DNA from: an uncultured Verrucomicrobiales bacterium
Lineage (GTDB): Bacteria; Verrucomicrobiota; Verrucomicrobiia; Verrucomicrobiales; DEV007
Assembly (NCBI GenBank): GCA_937893785.1
Contig: CALCSP010000749.1
Coordinates: 1-20,877 of the forward strand
Length of the DNA stretch: 20,877 nucleotides
Reading direction: 5' to 3'
Shown: one piece after another, positions 7,904 through 15,805 of the stretch
How positions within the stretch are numbered: position 1 is the stretch's first letter
How the letters are laid out: every line of letters begins with the position of its first letter
The notes under the pieces: generated by a model
The model's input: the letters and a program-made list of their open reading frames with translations, nothing else
Databases searched by the model: none
Told to the model about the DNA's origin: nothing
Translations under genes and position numbers: made by a program

Positions 7904-8665
7904 CTATCCCGCTAGAGAATATTTAACCTCCTTGAGGTAAAGACCGGCTGCTGGAGCACAATATTGGCATTTGGTATGTCCCGGACGTGCCAGCAAATCA
8001 CGAATCCAGTCAAGTTCCTGGCGTTCCTCTGCAACCCGAACGGCACCCCCAACTAGTAACCGGACCATCTTGTAAAGAAATCCATTTCCAGAGAAAGTAA
8101 TCACTACTTTGCCAGAAGATGCGCTTACATCCGCCATGGTAATAACCCTTGTCATATCCTGCTCTTGTTGATCACCTGAACGGTTGGCCGCAAACGAACT
8201 GAAATCATGTTCACCAACATAGAGGGCACAGGCATCCTTCAACCTTTCGGTGTCCATTTGCCCCGGATGATGCCACGTGCGATTGCAGCGCAGCGGATGT
8301 AAAACTCCTCCACAATCAATCTCGTATTGATATGTCTTGCCAAGCGCACTAAATCGGGCGTGAAAAGTATCCTCGGCCGGCTCTGCATGCAGGATCCGTA
8401 TTGATGAGGGAAGCAGGGCGTTCAGTGCCCGCTGCCAGTCACCGGCATCCATGCTGATGTTTTCCGTTAACTCAAAATGGGCAACCTGTCCAAGGGCATG
8501 CACACCGGTATCCGTACGACCCGAACCATGTACCCGAACTCTGATGCCGGCAATTTCCTGCACGGTATTCTCAAGGAAATCTTGTACCGTATTCCCGCAA
8601 GGCTGGCTCTGCCAACCCTGAAAAGGTGTGCCATCATAGGCAAGCATTAGTCGCAATCGTTTCAT
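7904..8665 (-). CDS. truA: tRNA pseudouridine(38-40) synthase
   Basis: Converts uridines 38-40 in the anticodon arm of many tRNAs to pseudouridine. 253 aa, normal length. Seen: the family start MKRLRLMLAYDGTPFQGWQSQP, GNTVQDFLENTV, the catalytic loop GSGRTDTGVHALGQVAHF with nucleophile Asp52, HARFSALGKTYQYEI, and the C-terminal FLYKMVRLLVGGAVRV block. Its ATG overlaps the stop of the upstream thioesterase gene (ATGA), so the two are probably translated in a coupled way. It faces leuA tail-to-tail. Confidence 0.97.
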   Translation of the reverse strand: MKRLRLMLAYDGTPFQGWQSQPCGNTVQDFLENTVQEIAGIRVRVHGSGRTDTGVHALGQVAHFELTENISMDAGDWQRALNALLPSSIRILHAEPAEDTFHARFSALGKTYQYEIDCGGVLHPLRCNRTWHHPGQMDTERLKDACALYVGEHDFSSFAANRSGDQQEQDMTRVITMADVSASSGKVVITFSGNGFLYKMVRLLVGGAVRVAEERQELDWIRDLLARPGHTKCQYCAPAAGLYLKEVKYSLAG

Positions 8666-9072
8666 GAAGCCCGGTATTTTTTGAAATGAACCGGCAGGCG
8701 AGCAGGGCGGCCTTCGGGCATTTGCACCATGGCAAGTTCCTGACGCGAGGTTACCATCTTTGCCTTGTCTGAATCACGGTAAATTTCAAAAGCACAACTA
8801 AATCGCACTCTGCCCACATCCTCAAGGCGGCCCTCGATGGTCAGTCGGTCTCCAAGCACGGCAGGCTTAATATAATCAATCTCTGTCCGTGTAACTACGG
8901 CATAAAGGCCGCTTTGAGACATTTCCTTGAGGCTCAGGCCTAGTTTGGAACCAAGTAAAGTGCGCGCCTTCTCCACAAAGCGCAGATAGGCGATATTGTG
9001 CACAACACCGCCGGCATCCGTGTCATAAAACATGACTTCTTCATGGGTTTGGCACTTAGGTTTACGCGTCAT
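8662..9072 (-). CDS. YbgC-type acyl-CoA thioesterase (hotdog fold)
   Basis: Hotdog-fold thioesterase predicted to hydrolyse acyl-CoA or acyl-ACP thioesters. 136 aa from the ATG, typical for 4HBT/YbgC proteins. Seen: MFYDTDAGGVVHNIAYLRFVEKAR (catalytic Asp about residue 17, in the usual Y-x-T-D-x-x-G-x-V-x-H setting), ALYAVVTRTEIDYIKPA-like middle strands with GDRLTIEGRLEDVGRVRFSCAFEIYR, and a C-terminal strand with LAMVQMPEGRPARLP. The usual VYHANYL is VVHNIAYL here. An in-frame TTG at 9084 adds four residues; the ATG at 9072 is preferred. It forms a two-gene unit with truA, overlapping it by 4 bases. Substrate is unknown, and the Tol-Pal genes often found next to ybgC are not present. Confidence 0.9.
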   Translation of the reverse strand: MTRKPKCQTHEEVMFYDTDAGGVVHNIAYLRFVEKARTLLGSKLGLSLKEMSQSGLYAVVTRTEIDYIKPAVLGDRLTIEGRLEDVGRVRFSCAFEIYRDSDKAKMVTSRQELAMVQMPEGRPARLPVHFKKYRAS

Positions 9073-9190
9073 ATTGACAACCAATCTACATCCGGGTAAA
9101 CGTCCTCGCCACCCACGAAGTCCATACCTTTAAAGTATATATTGCCGAGAATTTTTTCTTTGCTGGCAAAAGCGCTATAGTAGCCTCTTC
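9073..9190. promoter_or_regulatory. Divergent intergenic region between thioesterase and hflX
   Basis: 118 bp separating two divergent operons. It includes A+T-rich TATATT (9138-9143) and TATAGT (9176-9181). The latter lies 9 bp before the hflX ATG, which would give an almost leaderless transcript if used. TTTGC/GCAAA form a small inverted repeat immediately before it. No -35 consensus was found at proper spacing, so promoter assignment is tentative. Confidence 0.25.
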
Positions 9191-10504
9191 ATGTTTGAAG
9201 TCCGAGAAAAACCGCAAATGGTGGAAAATGCCCTGCTTGTCGGGGTCTACCTTGACAAGGCGGAGGCTCTGGAGGCAGAAAGCCTTCTGGAAGAATTGCG
9301 AGATCTGGTTGAAACCCTCAATATCGGCATTGCCAAAACCCGTCTTATTAAAGTTCGAGAACGATATCCTTCACACCTGATGGGCAAGGGTAAGATGGCT
9401 GAGGTCATTGATGAAGCCCGGCACTTGGGTTGCGACTGTATAATTTTTGACAACGAGCTTTCTCCACGTCAGCAACGAAACTGGGAACATGAGGCAAACC
9501 TGCTCGTCATCGATCGTCAGGAAGTGATACTGGATATATTCGCCATGCGAGCTCAAACTAAGGAGGCACGCCTACAAGTACAGCTAGCGCGCATGCAGTA
9601 TGCCCTGCCGCGCATGGCTCGTATGTGGGGGCACCTTGACCGCCAAGGTGGAGGATCAGGGGGAGGCAAGGGAGGCGCAGGTGCTGCCCGTGGTGAAGGC
9701 GAAAAACAAATTGAGATTGATCGCCGACTGGCCAACAAGCGCATTGAAAAACTCAAGTCGGAGCTGGCAACGGTAAGGAAGCAGAGAGCAACTCAGCGGA
9801 AGGATCGCATGCGTGCTCCACTTCCGCATGCCGCCATCGTCGGCTACACTAACGCCGGAAAATCATCACTTTTAAATCACCTTACCAGTAGCACCGTCCT
9901 CGCAGAAGATAAACTCTTTGCCACACTGGATACTACGACAAGAAAACTGGATATGACCGATGGGCAAACCCTGCTGGTAACAGATACGGTAGGCTTTGTC
10001 CGCAGGCTGCCACACGGGCTTGTCGAAAGCTTTAAGGCTACACTGGAGGAAGCGGTGCTGGCGGATTTTCTAGTGCATGTCGTTGATGCCAGCTCACCAG
10101 ATATTCACGAGCATTATCAAACCACGCTTGATGTATTAAAAGAGCTCGGAGCTGATGAAAAGCGCATGATTCTTGCAATAAACAAAATTGACCTAGTCGA
10201 CTCTGACAGACAGAATGAATTGGCTTCACATTTTGAGGGTAGTATCCTTATTTCAGCAGAAAAAGGCTCAGGGTTGGATACTTTATTGGCCAAAATGGGC
10301 GACATGCTGTTGGGCAATATTGTCCGTAACAACCTTAAAATCCCCCAGAACAGGCAGGATTTGGTGGCCTTACTGCATCGAGAAGGCAAAATTCTCTCCC
10401 GCGAATATGAGGGAAACGACATCATGCTAAATGCCACATATCCCAAACGCTTCCTTGCTAACTTTGCAGAATTCGTTATGGCTGAAAAAAACAATATTAA
10501 CTAA
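9191..10504 (+). CDS. hflX: GTPase HflX
   Basis: Ribosome-associated GTPase that in other bacteria splits stalled or hibernating ribosomes under stress. 437 aa, typical. Seen: the N-terminal HflX domain (about 15-120) with LMGKGKMAEV and DNELSPRQQRNWE, the helical linker with LQVQLARMQYALPRM, the Gly-rich loop (about 153-170, GGGSGGGKGGAGAARGEG) that defines HflX, then the G domain: G1 GYTNAGKSS (218-226), G2 TLDTTTR, G3 DTVGF (265-269), G4 NKID (331-334), and a C-terminal domain to 437. No Shine-Dalgarno site is seen; a frame-correct ATG starts the protein with MFEVREKPQMVENALLVGV. It probably shares a transcript with the SUKH gene 31 bp downstream. Confidence 0.97.
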   Translation: MFEVREKPQMVENALLVGVYLDKAEALEAESLLEELRDLVETLNIGIAKTRLIKVRERYPSHLMGKGKMAEVIDEARHLGCDCIIFDNELSPRQQRNWEHEANLLVIDRQEVILDIFAMRAQTKEARLQVQLARMQYALPRMARMWGHLDRQGGGSGGGKGGAGAARGEGEKQIEIDRRLANKRIEKLKSELATVRKQRATQRKDRMRAPLPHAAIVGYTNAGKSSLLNHLTSSTVLAEDKLFATLDTTTRKLDMTDGQTLLVTDTVGFVRRLPHGLVESFKATLEEAVLADFLVHVVDASSPDIHEHYQTTLDVLKELGADEKRMILAINKIDLVDSDRQNELASHFEGSILISAEKGSGLDTLLAKMGDMLLGNIVRNNLKIPQNRQDLVALLHREGKILSREYEGNDIMLNATYPKRFLANFAEFVMAEKNNIN

Positions 10505-10535
10505 AGGACAAAAGAAGTAACGCCAAACCACCCTG

Positions 10536-11429
10536 ATGAAGAAAATCTGGTCAAAGCTAGAAGGTGAACTCACTGCCAAGGCAAGTGCAATTATTGAATC
10601 GCTGAATCCCGGTGCTGACGAATCGGAGATAGAGGCACTTGAAGAAAACATCGGTCAGGAACTGCCTACGGATTACCGTGATTTCCTGCTGACACACAAT
10701 GGTCAAAGCCAGGAAAGCAACCCCGGATTTTTTGACATGTTCAGCTTGATGCCGCTTGAGTTGGTGCAGGAGTCTTGGGAAGAACTGGAAACCCTGCGTG
10801 ATGATGCAGGCGAAGAAAATTCCTGTCCTGGGGATTGGTTGCCATTTGCTGAGGACGGCAGTGGTGATTTACTTTGCGTAGAACTGGAAAGCGGAGCGGT
10901 AAGTAAATTTATCAATGACGACAGCAATGAAGAAATAGCCGACTCCTTTGAGGAATGGCTAACCGATATTTATGCAACCTTGATTAATTCAGAATTCACC
11001 TTTGACCCTTCCAGTGGTTGCGGCATCGAACCACAAGTTCAGGAAGAAGAGGAAGAGGAGGATTCGGGAGCAGGAAGCGATGAAGATGATGTCGTCATGG
11101 ATGGCGATGATGGGGATGAAGAAGGCAGCTCCCTGACATACAATTTCACTGCCAAGTTAATCGAGATTTTTGAAGATGAGGAAAAAATGGGCGCCGTGCC
11201 ATGGGGCGACCTCACTCGCGTACGTGTCTCATCATATGCAGGAGAACCGCTGGTATCTCTAAACCTTCCAGACGGTAGTGAGCCGGAAGAAATTGAGCTT
11301 TCCACCAACATTCCGAATGCCAAAGATCTATTCAAGTATCTCGGAAAGCTAAAAGGTTGGGATGCAGACGCATTTCAGGAGGCACTATCTGGTGCGGGCG
11401 AAGACGAAGTGGTTGTCTGGCAGAGGTGA
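10536..11429 (+). CDS. SUKH (SMI1/KNR4) domain protein with acidic linker and C-terminal domain
   Basis: 297-aa cytosolic protein without signal peptide or membrane segment. Seen: residues about 25-150 fit the SMI1/KNR4 (SUKH) fold, with ELPTDYRDFLLTHNG (42-56) and the hallmark DWLPFAEDGSGDLLCVEL (100-117), ending in FEEWL. An Asp/Glu-rich low-complexity linker follows (about 167-198), then a separate domain (199-297) with VPWGDLTRVRVSS, SLNLPDG, KYLGKLKGWDADAF and a terminal W-x-R. By memory of pattern, this last part resembles a small PH-like domain in uncharacterised or immunity-type proteins. SUKH proteins include toxin-immunity proteins, but no toxin gene is adjacent and the neighbour is hflX, so a regulatory or stress role is equally possible. 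The SUKH call is good; the function is unknown. Confidence 0.82.
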   Translation: MKKIWSKLEGELTAKASAIIESLNPGADESEIEALEENIGQELPTDYRDFLLTHNGQSQESNPGFFDMFSLMPLELVQESWEELETLRDDAGEENSCPGDWLPFAEDGSGDLLCVELESGAVSKFINDDSNEEIADSFEEWLTDIYATLINSEFTFDPSSGCGIEPQVQEEEEEEDSGAGSDEDDVVMDGDDGDEEGSSLTYNFTAKLIEIFEDEEKMGAVPWGDLTRVRVSSYAGEPLVSLNLPDGSEPEEIELSTNIPNAKDLFKYLGKLKGWDADAFQEALSGAGEDEVVVWQR

Positions 11430-11480
11430 TCGATCACGCAGATTGCGGCAATCACTTTGAAATTAAAAACCTAGAGTTTT
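11426..11480. terminator. Cluster of palindromes between convergent genes
   Basis: Three symmetric elements sit where the SUKH gene and the Lon-like gene converge: GTGATCGATCAC (11426-11437, overlapping the SUKH stop), GATTGC-G-GCAATC (11441-11453), and AAAAAC-ctaga-GTTTTT around 11465-11481, which overlaps the stop of the minus-strand gene. The first two have very short or no loops, so a protein-binding site or cruciform is as possible as a terminator hairpin. The A/T-rich stem could act as a bidirectional terminator. Confidence 0.35.
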
Positions 11481-13144
11481 TTGCGCGCCGCACCGCGGGC
11501 ATCCTCATAAGCTGTCTTGGCAGCGGCGTGCTTCTGTTCAACGCGCTCGGGAATTTCACCATTGCGTCCAACCTTACGCTGGGCAGCAGCATGATCCTCA
11601 ATTTCATCCAGATAATCCTCAGTTGCTTCAAGCATTGACACGGCATCCGGGTGAATTTTTGCCTCTATTTTACGTATTTCACTCCCTAGATCGCGCATAT
11701 ACTTTCGCAAGTCACGATCCGTGAACTTGTCTAGATGAGTACTTCTCGCCAGAGCAATCCGCCCATCCAGATAAGAAATACAACGCTCTAGCGAATAAGT
11801 CGTAGCTACTTTTTTGGTACGCATGCGCGCATACGCAAAAGCGGTATTGTTACCCTTATTGGAACGCCCCGCAGCCACAATCCGCGCCCATACCTGATCA
11901 TTGGAGAGCATGCGAATAGACCTTTCACGCAATACTTTCTGTGCGGCAGCAAGGTCAACAATCGGCTTGCCTTTACCCGTTTGAGAACCAATGGCTCGGA
12001 TCAATTCCAGTGCTTGCTCAAGTTCCGTGCAGGAAAGGACCTGGACACTGTTGAGCGTCAGCCAGTCTTCCTCCAGAATGAAATCGTCTAGTGTGCCGGT
12101 AGGCACGGGACCGGTAATCAGATACATGCTTTTTTCGACCACAGCCTTTGGGGCTCCGAAGGCACTGCGGCTCCTTGGATTCTTCTCTTCTTCCTTGGCA
12201 GGTGGCAGGGCAGCTTTAGCAGCAAGAGTAACAGCATCAGCATAAGAAGCGGTGGCTCTGGCCTTGTCTGCTGAACGAGTTATTTTCCCGTTACGGCTCA
12301 TGCCGCCGAAAAGAATCACATTGTCAGGTATATCTATGCCGGAAAGAAGACACTCAATGAGGACTGCTGCGGCAAAATTTGGTGGAGCGCTGTCGGCTTG
12401 AACCTCATCAATGATGAAATGTACTGTCTTGTCACGAGGCCACCCTTGGGATTTGTATTTCTTTGGCAGGTAAGTCATGGCTGCAATCATCGGCTTGTTA
12501 TCAAGCTTTGGTTTTAGTTCAAATGTGGCCTGCATCGGTCCGGAATCCTCTTTATCGATGATCTCAGCAGTTACCTCGCTGACCACCATCGCGGGAGGTC
12601 CGCCGGTAAACATCGGCAATATGACCTTCACCGAAATAGCATCTCCCTCAGGTTGCAGGTCCTCTTCACCGGGTGATACCGGAAAGATCGCCCCAGGAGA
12701 AACCGGCTCATATTCCTTTTTCTCCTCAGTGCCAGCTGTCTTGACCTCGGTTGGCGGTTTGGCAAGCTTCTCTAGATTGTCGGAAATCTGGTTGGGCTTG
12801 GTGAGGCTGATCTGCAAAAAACCGTCATTCTTGACCAGCTTACCACGAGCAAAAACAACTTTGCCGACCTTCTCGTCAATTCCCCATTCCGTTGAGGCAT
12901 CAAAATCATCAGGTTCTATTAATATCCTGAAACCGCTCCCCGCAAAATAAATACGCAAGGTCGCAGTGGCGGGCGAAAGGTTGGAATCACGAACCTTGCC
13001 CGTCACGACCACGTTTTTACCGATTGCCGCGGCCAAAGCCTCTTCATCGGACACATCAATGGGGGTCTGCGCCTGCTTATCCTGACAATGGCCTTGCAAG
13101 GCAACCATAAAAAGGCACAAGAAACTGATACTGAGGATTTTCAT
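11471..13144 (-). CDS. Secreted protein with OB-like and diverged Lon/S16-like domains
   Basis: 557 aa, function unknown. Seen: a signal peptide (1-19; Cys20 follows QGH, a poor lipobox); an OB-like beta-rich domain (about 33-118) with GKNVVVTGKVRD and VVFARGKLVKNDGFLQI; an acidic/Pro linker (128-168); a region (170-385) whose order matches the Lon (S16) proteolytic domain: a helix with MTYLPKKY, strand TVHFIIDEV, helix FAAAVLIECLLSGIDIP, strand VILFGGMSRNGKI, Lys294 in SADKARATA, and a final LTLNSVQVLSCTELEQALELI; and a helical, charged C-terminus (395-557). The Lon GPSAG serine motif is not intact: Ser252 in ADSAPP is the only nearby serine, and the GG before the lysine is missing. The ATG at 13144 is chosen for the signal peptide; the open frame beyond it runs into trpB. 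It lies 49 bp after trpB, probably cotranscribed. Confidence 0.75.
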   Translation of the reverse strand: MKILSISFLCLFMVALQGHCQDKQAQTPIDVSDEEALAAAIGKNVVVTGKVRDSNLSPATATLRIYFAGSGFRILIEPDDFDASTEWGIDEKVGKVVFARGKLVKNDGFLQISLTKPNQISDNLEKLAKPPTEVKTAGTEEKKEYEPVSPGAIFPVSPGEEDLQPEGDAISVKVILPMFTGGPPAMVVSEVTAEIIDKEDSGPMQATFELKPKLDNKPMIAAMTYLPKKYKSQGWPRDKTVHFIIDEVQADSAPPNFAAAVLIECLLSGIDIPDNVILFGGMSRNGKITRSADKARATASYADAVTLAAKAALPPAKEEEKNPRSRSAFGAPKAVVEKSMYLITGPVPTGTLDDFILEEDWLTLNSVQVLSCTELEQALELIRAIGSQTGKGKPIVDLAAAQKVLRERSIRMLSNDQVWARIVAAGRSNKGNNTAFAYARMRTKKVATTYSLERCISYLDGRIALARSTHLDKFTDRDLRKYMRDLGSEIRKIEAKIHPDAVSMLEATEDYLDEIEDHAAAQRKVGRNGEIPERVEQKHAAAKTAYEDARGAARKKL

Positions 13145-13193
13145 CGTGTAATGGGTAGTATTCAGAAAATTAACATATCCTGCCGGCTTGCTG

Positions 13194-14411
13194 CTAGCCA
13201 AATACATCTTCACCAAAAATCGCCTTTGCGGCCTGAGCAACATCCTTGTCACCACGACCGGAAAAATTACAGATAATGATGCCATCCTTACCAAGCTCCG
13301 GGGCCAGCTTGCGGACTCCGGCAAGCCCGTGCGCGGTCTCCAGCGCGGGAATAATGCCCTCGGTTAAAGAGACTTCCTGAAAAGCTTCTAGGGCTTCAGA
13401 GTCGGTTGCATAAACATACTCAGTCCGGCCAATATCCTTAAGATAAGCGTGCTCAGGCCCGACTGCAGCATAATCCAGGCCGGCAGAAACAGAATGAGTT
13501 AGTTCAATCTGGCCATCATCATCGGCAAGCAACCAAGTCTTCGTTCCCTGTAAAACACCAAGTTTGCCACCCTCAAAACGAGCTGCATGTTCACCACGCC
13601 GGATACCTCTTCCACCAGCCTCGACACCCAGCATCTTTACCGACTCGTCCTCCAGAAAAGGATGGAATAGCCCAATCGCGTTACTACCACCGCCCACGCA
13701 GGCAACAAGGTAATCTGGCAATCGTCCTTCGCGCTCAAGAATCTGGCACCTTGCTTCCTCGCCGATAACCCGGTGAAAGTCGCGTACCATCATGGGGTAT
13801 GGGTGTGAGCCCAAAGCAGAGCCGAGAATATAGTGGGTATTTGCCACATTGGTGACCCAGTCCCGCATTGCCTCGTTTACCGCTTCCTTGAGCGTGCGCT
13901 GACCGGCAGTCACTGCCCGCACATCAGCACCCAAAAAACGCATCCTGGCAACGTTTAAGGCCTGCCGCTCCATGTCCACTTCTCCCATGTAAATAACGCA
14001 CTTGAAGCCAAACCGCGCGCACACTGTCGCGGTTGCAACCCCGTGCTGACCGGCACCGGTCTCGGCAATAATCCGGTCCTTACCAAGCCGTTTTGCCAGT
14101 AAAATCTGGCCCATTGCATTATTAATCTTATGGGCACCTGTGTGCAGCAAGTCCTCCCGCTTTAAATAAATTTGTGCGCCACCAAGTTTCTCACTCCAGC
14201 GCTGAGCAAAAGTCAAAGGCGTGGGACGGCCCACATACTCGCGCAGGAGTGCATCCAATTCGTTGGTGAATGCAGGGTCTTCCTTAGCTCGCTCGTATTC
14301 AAGGGTAAGCTCCTTGAGGGCAGCCATGAGGGTTTCCGGGACGAACATGCCGCCGTATGTGCCGAAATGCCCAAGGGAATCGGGCAATTGATGAGGGGTA
14401 ATATCACTCAT
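13194..14411 (-). CDS. trpB: Tryptophan synthase beta chain
   Basis: PLP enzyme making L-tryptophan from indole and serine. 405 aa, the usual length for the trpA-partnered (TrpB1) type. Seen: GHFGTYGGMFVPETLM (14-29), GRPTPLTFA, LYLKRED-type IYLKREDLLHTGAHKINNAMGQ with the PLP Lys95, AETGAGQHGVATA with catalytic Glu117, GSHPYPMMVRDFHRVIG, and the phosphate loop GGGSNAIGLFHPF near 240. It ends with IICNFSGRGDKDV. The ATG giving MSDITPHQLPDS is preferred over a TTG-type extension of five residues. trpA and other trp genes are absent nearby, so the pathway is dispersed; the downstream neighbour is the secreted Lon-like protein. Confidence 0.97.
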   Translation of the reverse strand: MSDITPHQLPDSLGHFGTYGGMFVPETLMAALKELTLEYERAKEDPAFTNELDALLREYVGRPTPLTFAQRWSEKLGGAQIYLKREDLLHTGAHKINNAMGQILLAKRLGKDRIIAETGAGQHGVATATVCARFGFKCVIYMGEVDMERQALNVARMRFLGADVRAVTAGQRTLKEAVNEAMRDWVTNVANTHYILGSALGSHPYPMMVRDFHRVIGEEARCQILEREGRLPDYLVACVGGGSNAIGLFHPFLEDESVKMLGVEAGGRGIRRGEHAARFEGGKLGVLQGTKTWLLADDDGQIELTHSVSAGLDYAAVGPEHAYLKDIGRTEYVYATDSEALEAFQEVSLTEGIIPALETAHGLAGVRKLAPELGKDGIIICNFSGRGDKDVAQAAKAIFGEDVFG

Positions 14412-14471
14412 TTGCGAGCGCAACACTAAGCGATTAAACGCCCAGTATCAAATTTGCTAAGTTATGTTTAT

Positions 14472-14488
14472 GATCGTGACGATCGTCA
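14472..14488. promoter_or_regulatory. Overlapping palindromes between trpB and beta-propeller gene
   Basis: GATCGT-G-ACGATC (14472-14484) overlaps the perfect 12-bp palindrome TGACGATCGTCA (14477-14488) in the 100-bp divergent gap, 23 bp before the plus-strand ATG. The position suits an operator. A 12-bp palindrome is expected several times by chance in 21 kb, so only the location and the overlap make it notable. Confidence 0.25.
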
Positions 14489-14511
14489 ACTTGCGCAGTA
14501 AGGTAAAGGGC

Positions 14512-15750
14512 ATGAATCACTTGTTTTTTCGATATTTTTTGGGAGCTGTCATCACACTGCAACCCGCTCTTGGCCAAGAGTGGACTCAATTCCGCGGTCC
14601 CGGTGCCTCAGGACATTCGGAAGCCAAGGGTATTCCCACAAAAATCAGCGAAAAAAATATCAGGTGGTCCAGCCAGCTGCCCGGAACCGGACATTCCTCA
14701 CCTGTTCTCTGGGAAAATACGATTTTTTTGACTTCCACCGACAAGAATGCTGGAGGAATTCGCTATGTGCTGGCTGTTGATGCAGCGAATGGTAAGGAAA
14801 AATGGCGAAACAAGCAGACCTTTGGCACCTACCGCCATCACCGTTACAATGACTACTCATCATCGACACCTTGTTGCGACGCCAACAGCGTATACGTTGC
14901 TTGGACCTCTCCAAAAGGTGTTGAAGTCGTAGCGCTAGACCATGCCGGCAAGCAAAAATGGAGCAAGTTACTTGGAAAGTTTTATGCCAAACATGGTAGT
15001 TCCGCTTCACCTGTACTTGCGGGAGGGTCACTAATTATTGGCAGCCACGGTGAAAACGCAGACAGCTTCATCGTTGGCTTGGATCCGGAAACTGGAAATG
15101 AAAAATGGAGGTTAAAGAGAAAGTCCAACGACAAGGGTGCATACAGCACTCCCGTCATGCGCAAGGCTCAAGACGGGGTTCTGGAACTTGTTTTCAGCAG
15201 CACAGCGCACGGTATTACAGCGCTGAACCCCGCAAACGGCAAAATCCGCTGGGAACATGACGCTGAGTTCTCGCAAAGATGTGTTGGCGGCCCGGTGATC
15301 TCGGGCAACACCATTTTTGTTGCCGCAGGCTCCGGGTCGGGCGGCAAGGAATCTGCGGTAATCAATATCCATGACGGAAAGCCAGAAATTGCTTGGGAAG
15401 CCGGACTAAAAGGCTTGCCTTATGTCCCTACTGGGCTCGCCTTCAAAGGACTTCTTTTTTTGCTGAACGACGGGGGTATCATGACATGCCGCCGGGCCAA
15501 AGACGGCACGGTTTTGTGGCAGGAACGGGTGATCGGCGCGCCTTACAGTTCCCCAATTTGTATCAACGACAAGATTTACTGCTGTAGCAAACAAGGGGAA
15601 CTCACTGTCCTGCTCGCCAGTGACAAACTTGAACCCATAAGTTCCTACAGGTTCCCTGAGGGAATTTATGCTACGCCAGCCGTAGCTAATGGAAATCTCT
15701 TTATCCGGACTTTTTCTAAGCTGTATTGCATTAGCGGGTTATCAAAGTAG
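14512..15750 (+). CDS. Secreted PQQ-like beta-propeller repeat protein
   Basis: 412-aa exported protein with an eight-bladed-type (PQQ/quinoprotein alcohol dehydrogenase-like) propeller. Seen: a signal peptide (1-21), the N-terminal block EWTQFRGPGASGHSEAKGIP common in Planctomycetota and Verrucomicrobiota proteins, then repeated strands with the tryptophan-docking pattern: LAVDAANGKEKW, VALDHAGKQKW, VGLDPETGNEKW, TALNPANGKIRW, and TCRRAKDGTVLWQERV. No cytochrome motif and no recognisable enzymatic residues, so it may bind a ligand, scaffold proteins, or act in envelope assembly like BamB. AAGG and AAAGGG lie just before the ATG, the clearest Shine-Dalgarno-like site in the window; an in-frame start at 14464 would add 16 residues before the signal peptide. 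Divergent from trpB. Confidence 0.9.
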   Translation: MNHLFFRYFLGAVITLQPALGQEWTQFRGPGASGHSEAKGIPTKISEKNIRWSSQLPGTGHSSPVLWENTIFLTSTDKNAGGIRYVLAVDAANGKEKWRNKQTFGTYRHHRYNDYSSSTPCCDANSVYVAWTSPKGVEVVALDHAGKQKWSKLLGKFYAKHGSSASPVLAGGSLIIGSHGENADSFIVGLDPETGNEKWRLKRKSNDKGAYSTPVMRKAQDGVLELVFSSTAHGITALNPANGKIRWEHDAEFSQRCVGGPVISGNTIFVAAGSGSGGKESAVINIHDGKPEIAWEAGLKGLPYVPTGLAFKGLLFLLNDGGIMTCRRAKDGTVLWQERVIGAPYSSPICINDKIYCCSKQGELTVLLASDKLEPISSYRFPEGIYATPAVANGNLFIRTFSKLYCISGLSK

Positions 15751-15805
15751 GAGCCAATCTAGAAGATTTCCCTAATGGGTCACAGCTGAATCTGGTTGGC
15801 CTAAA

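Noticed and set aside
13145..13324. 60-residue N-terminal extension of the Lon-like protein
   Set aside because: It overlaps the trpB 3' end in another frame, precedes a good signal peptide, and looks like read-through of a non-coding frame.
15751..15805. AATCT-aga-AGATT as a terminator between the propeller and OmpA genes
   Set aside because: Five A/T-rich pairs with a three-base loop and no T tract are too weak to call.
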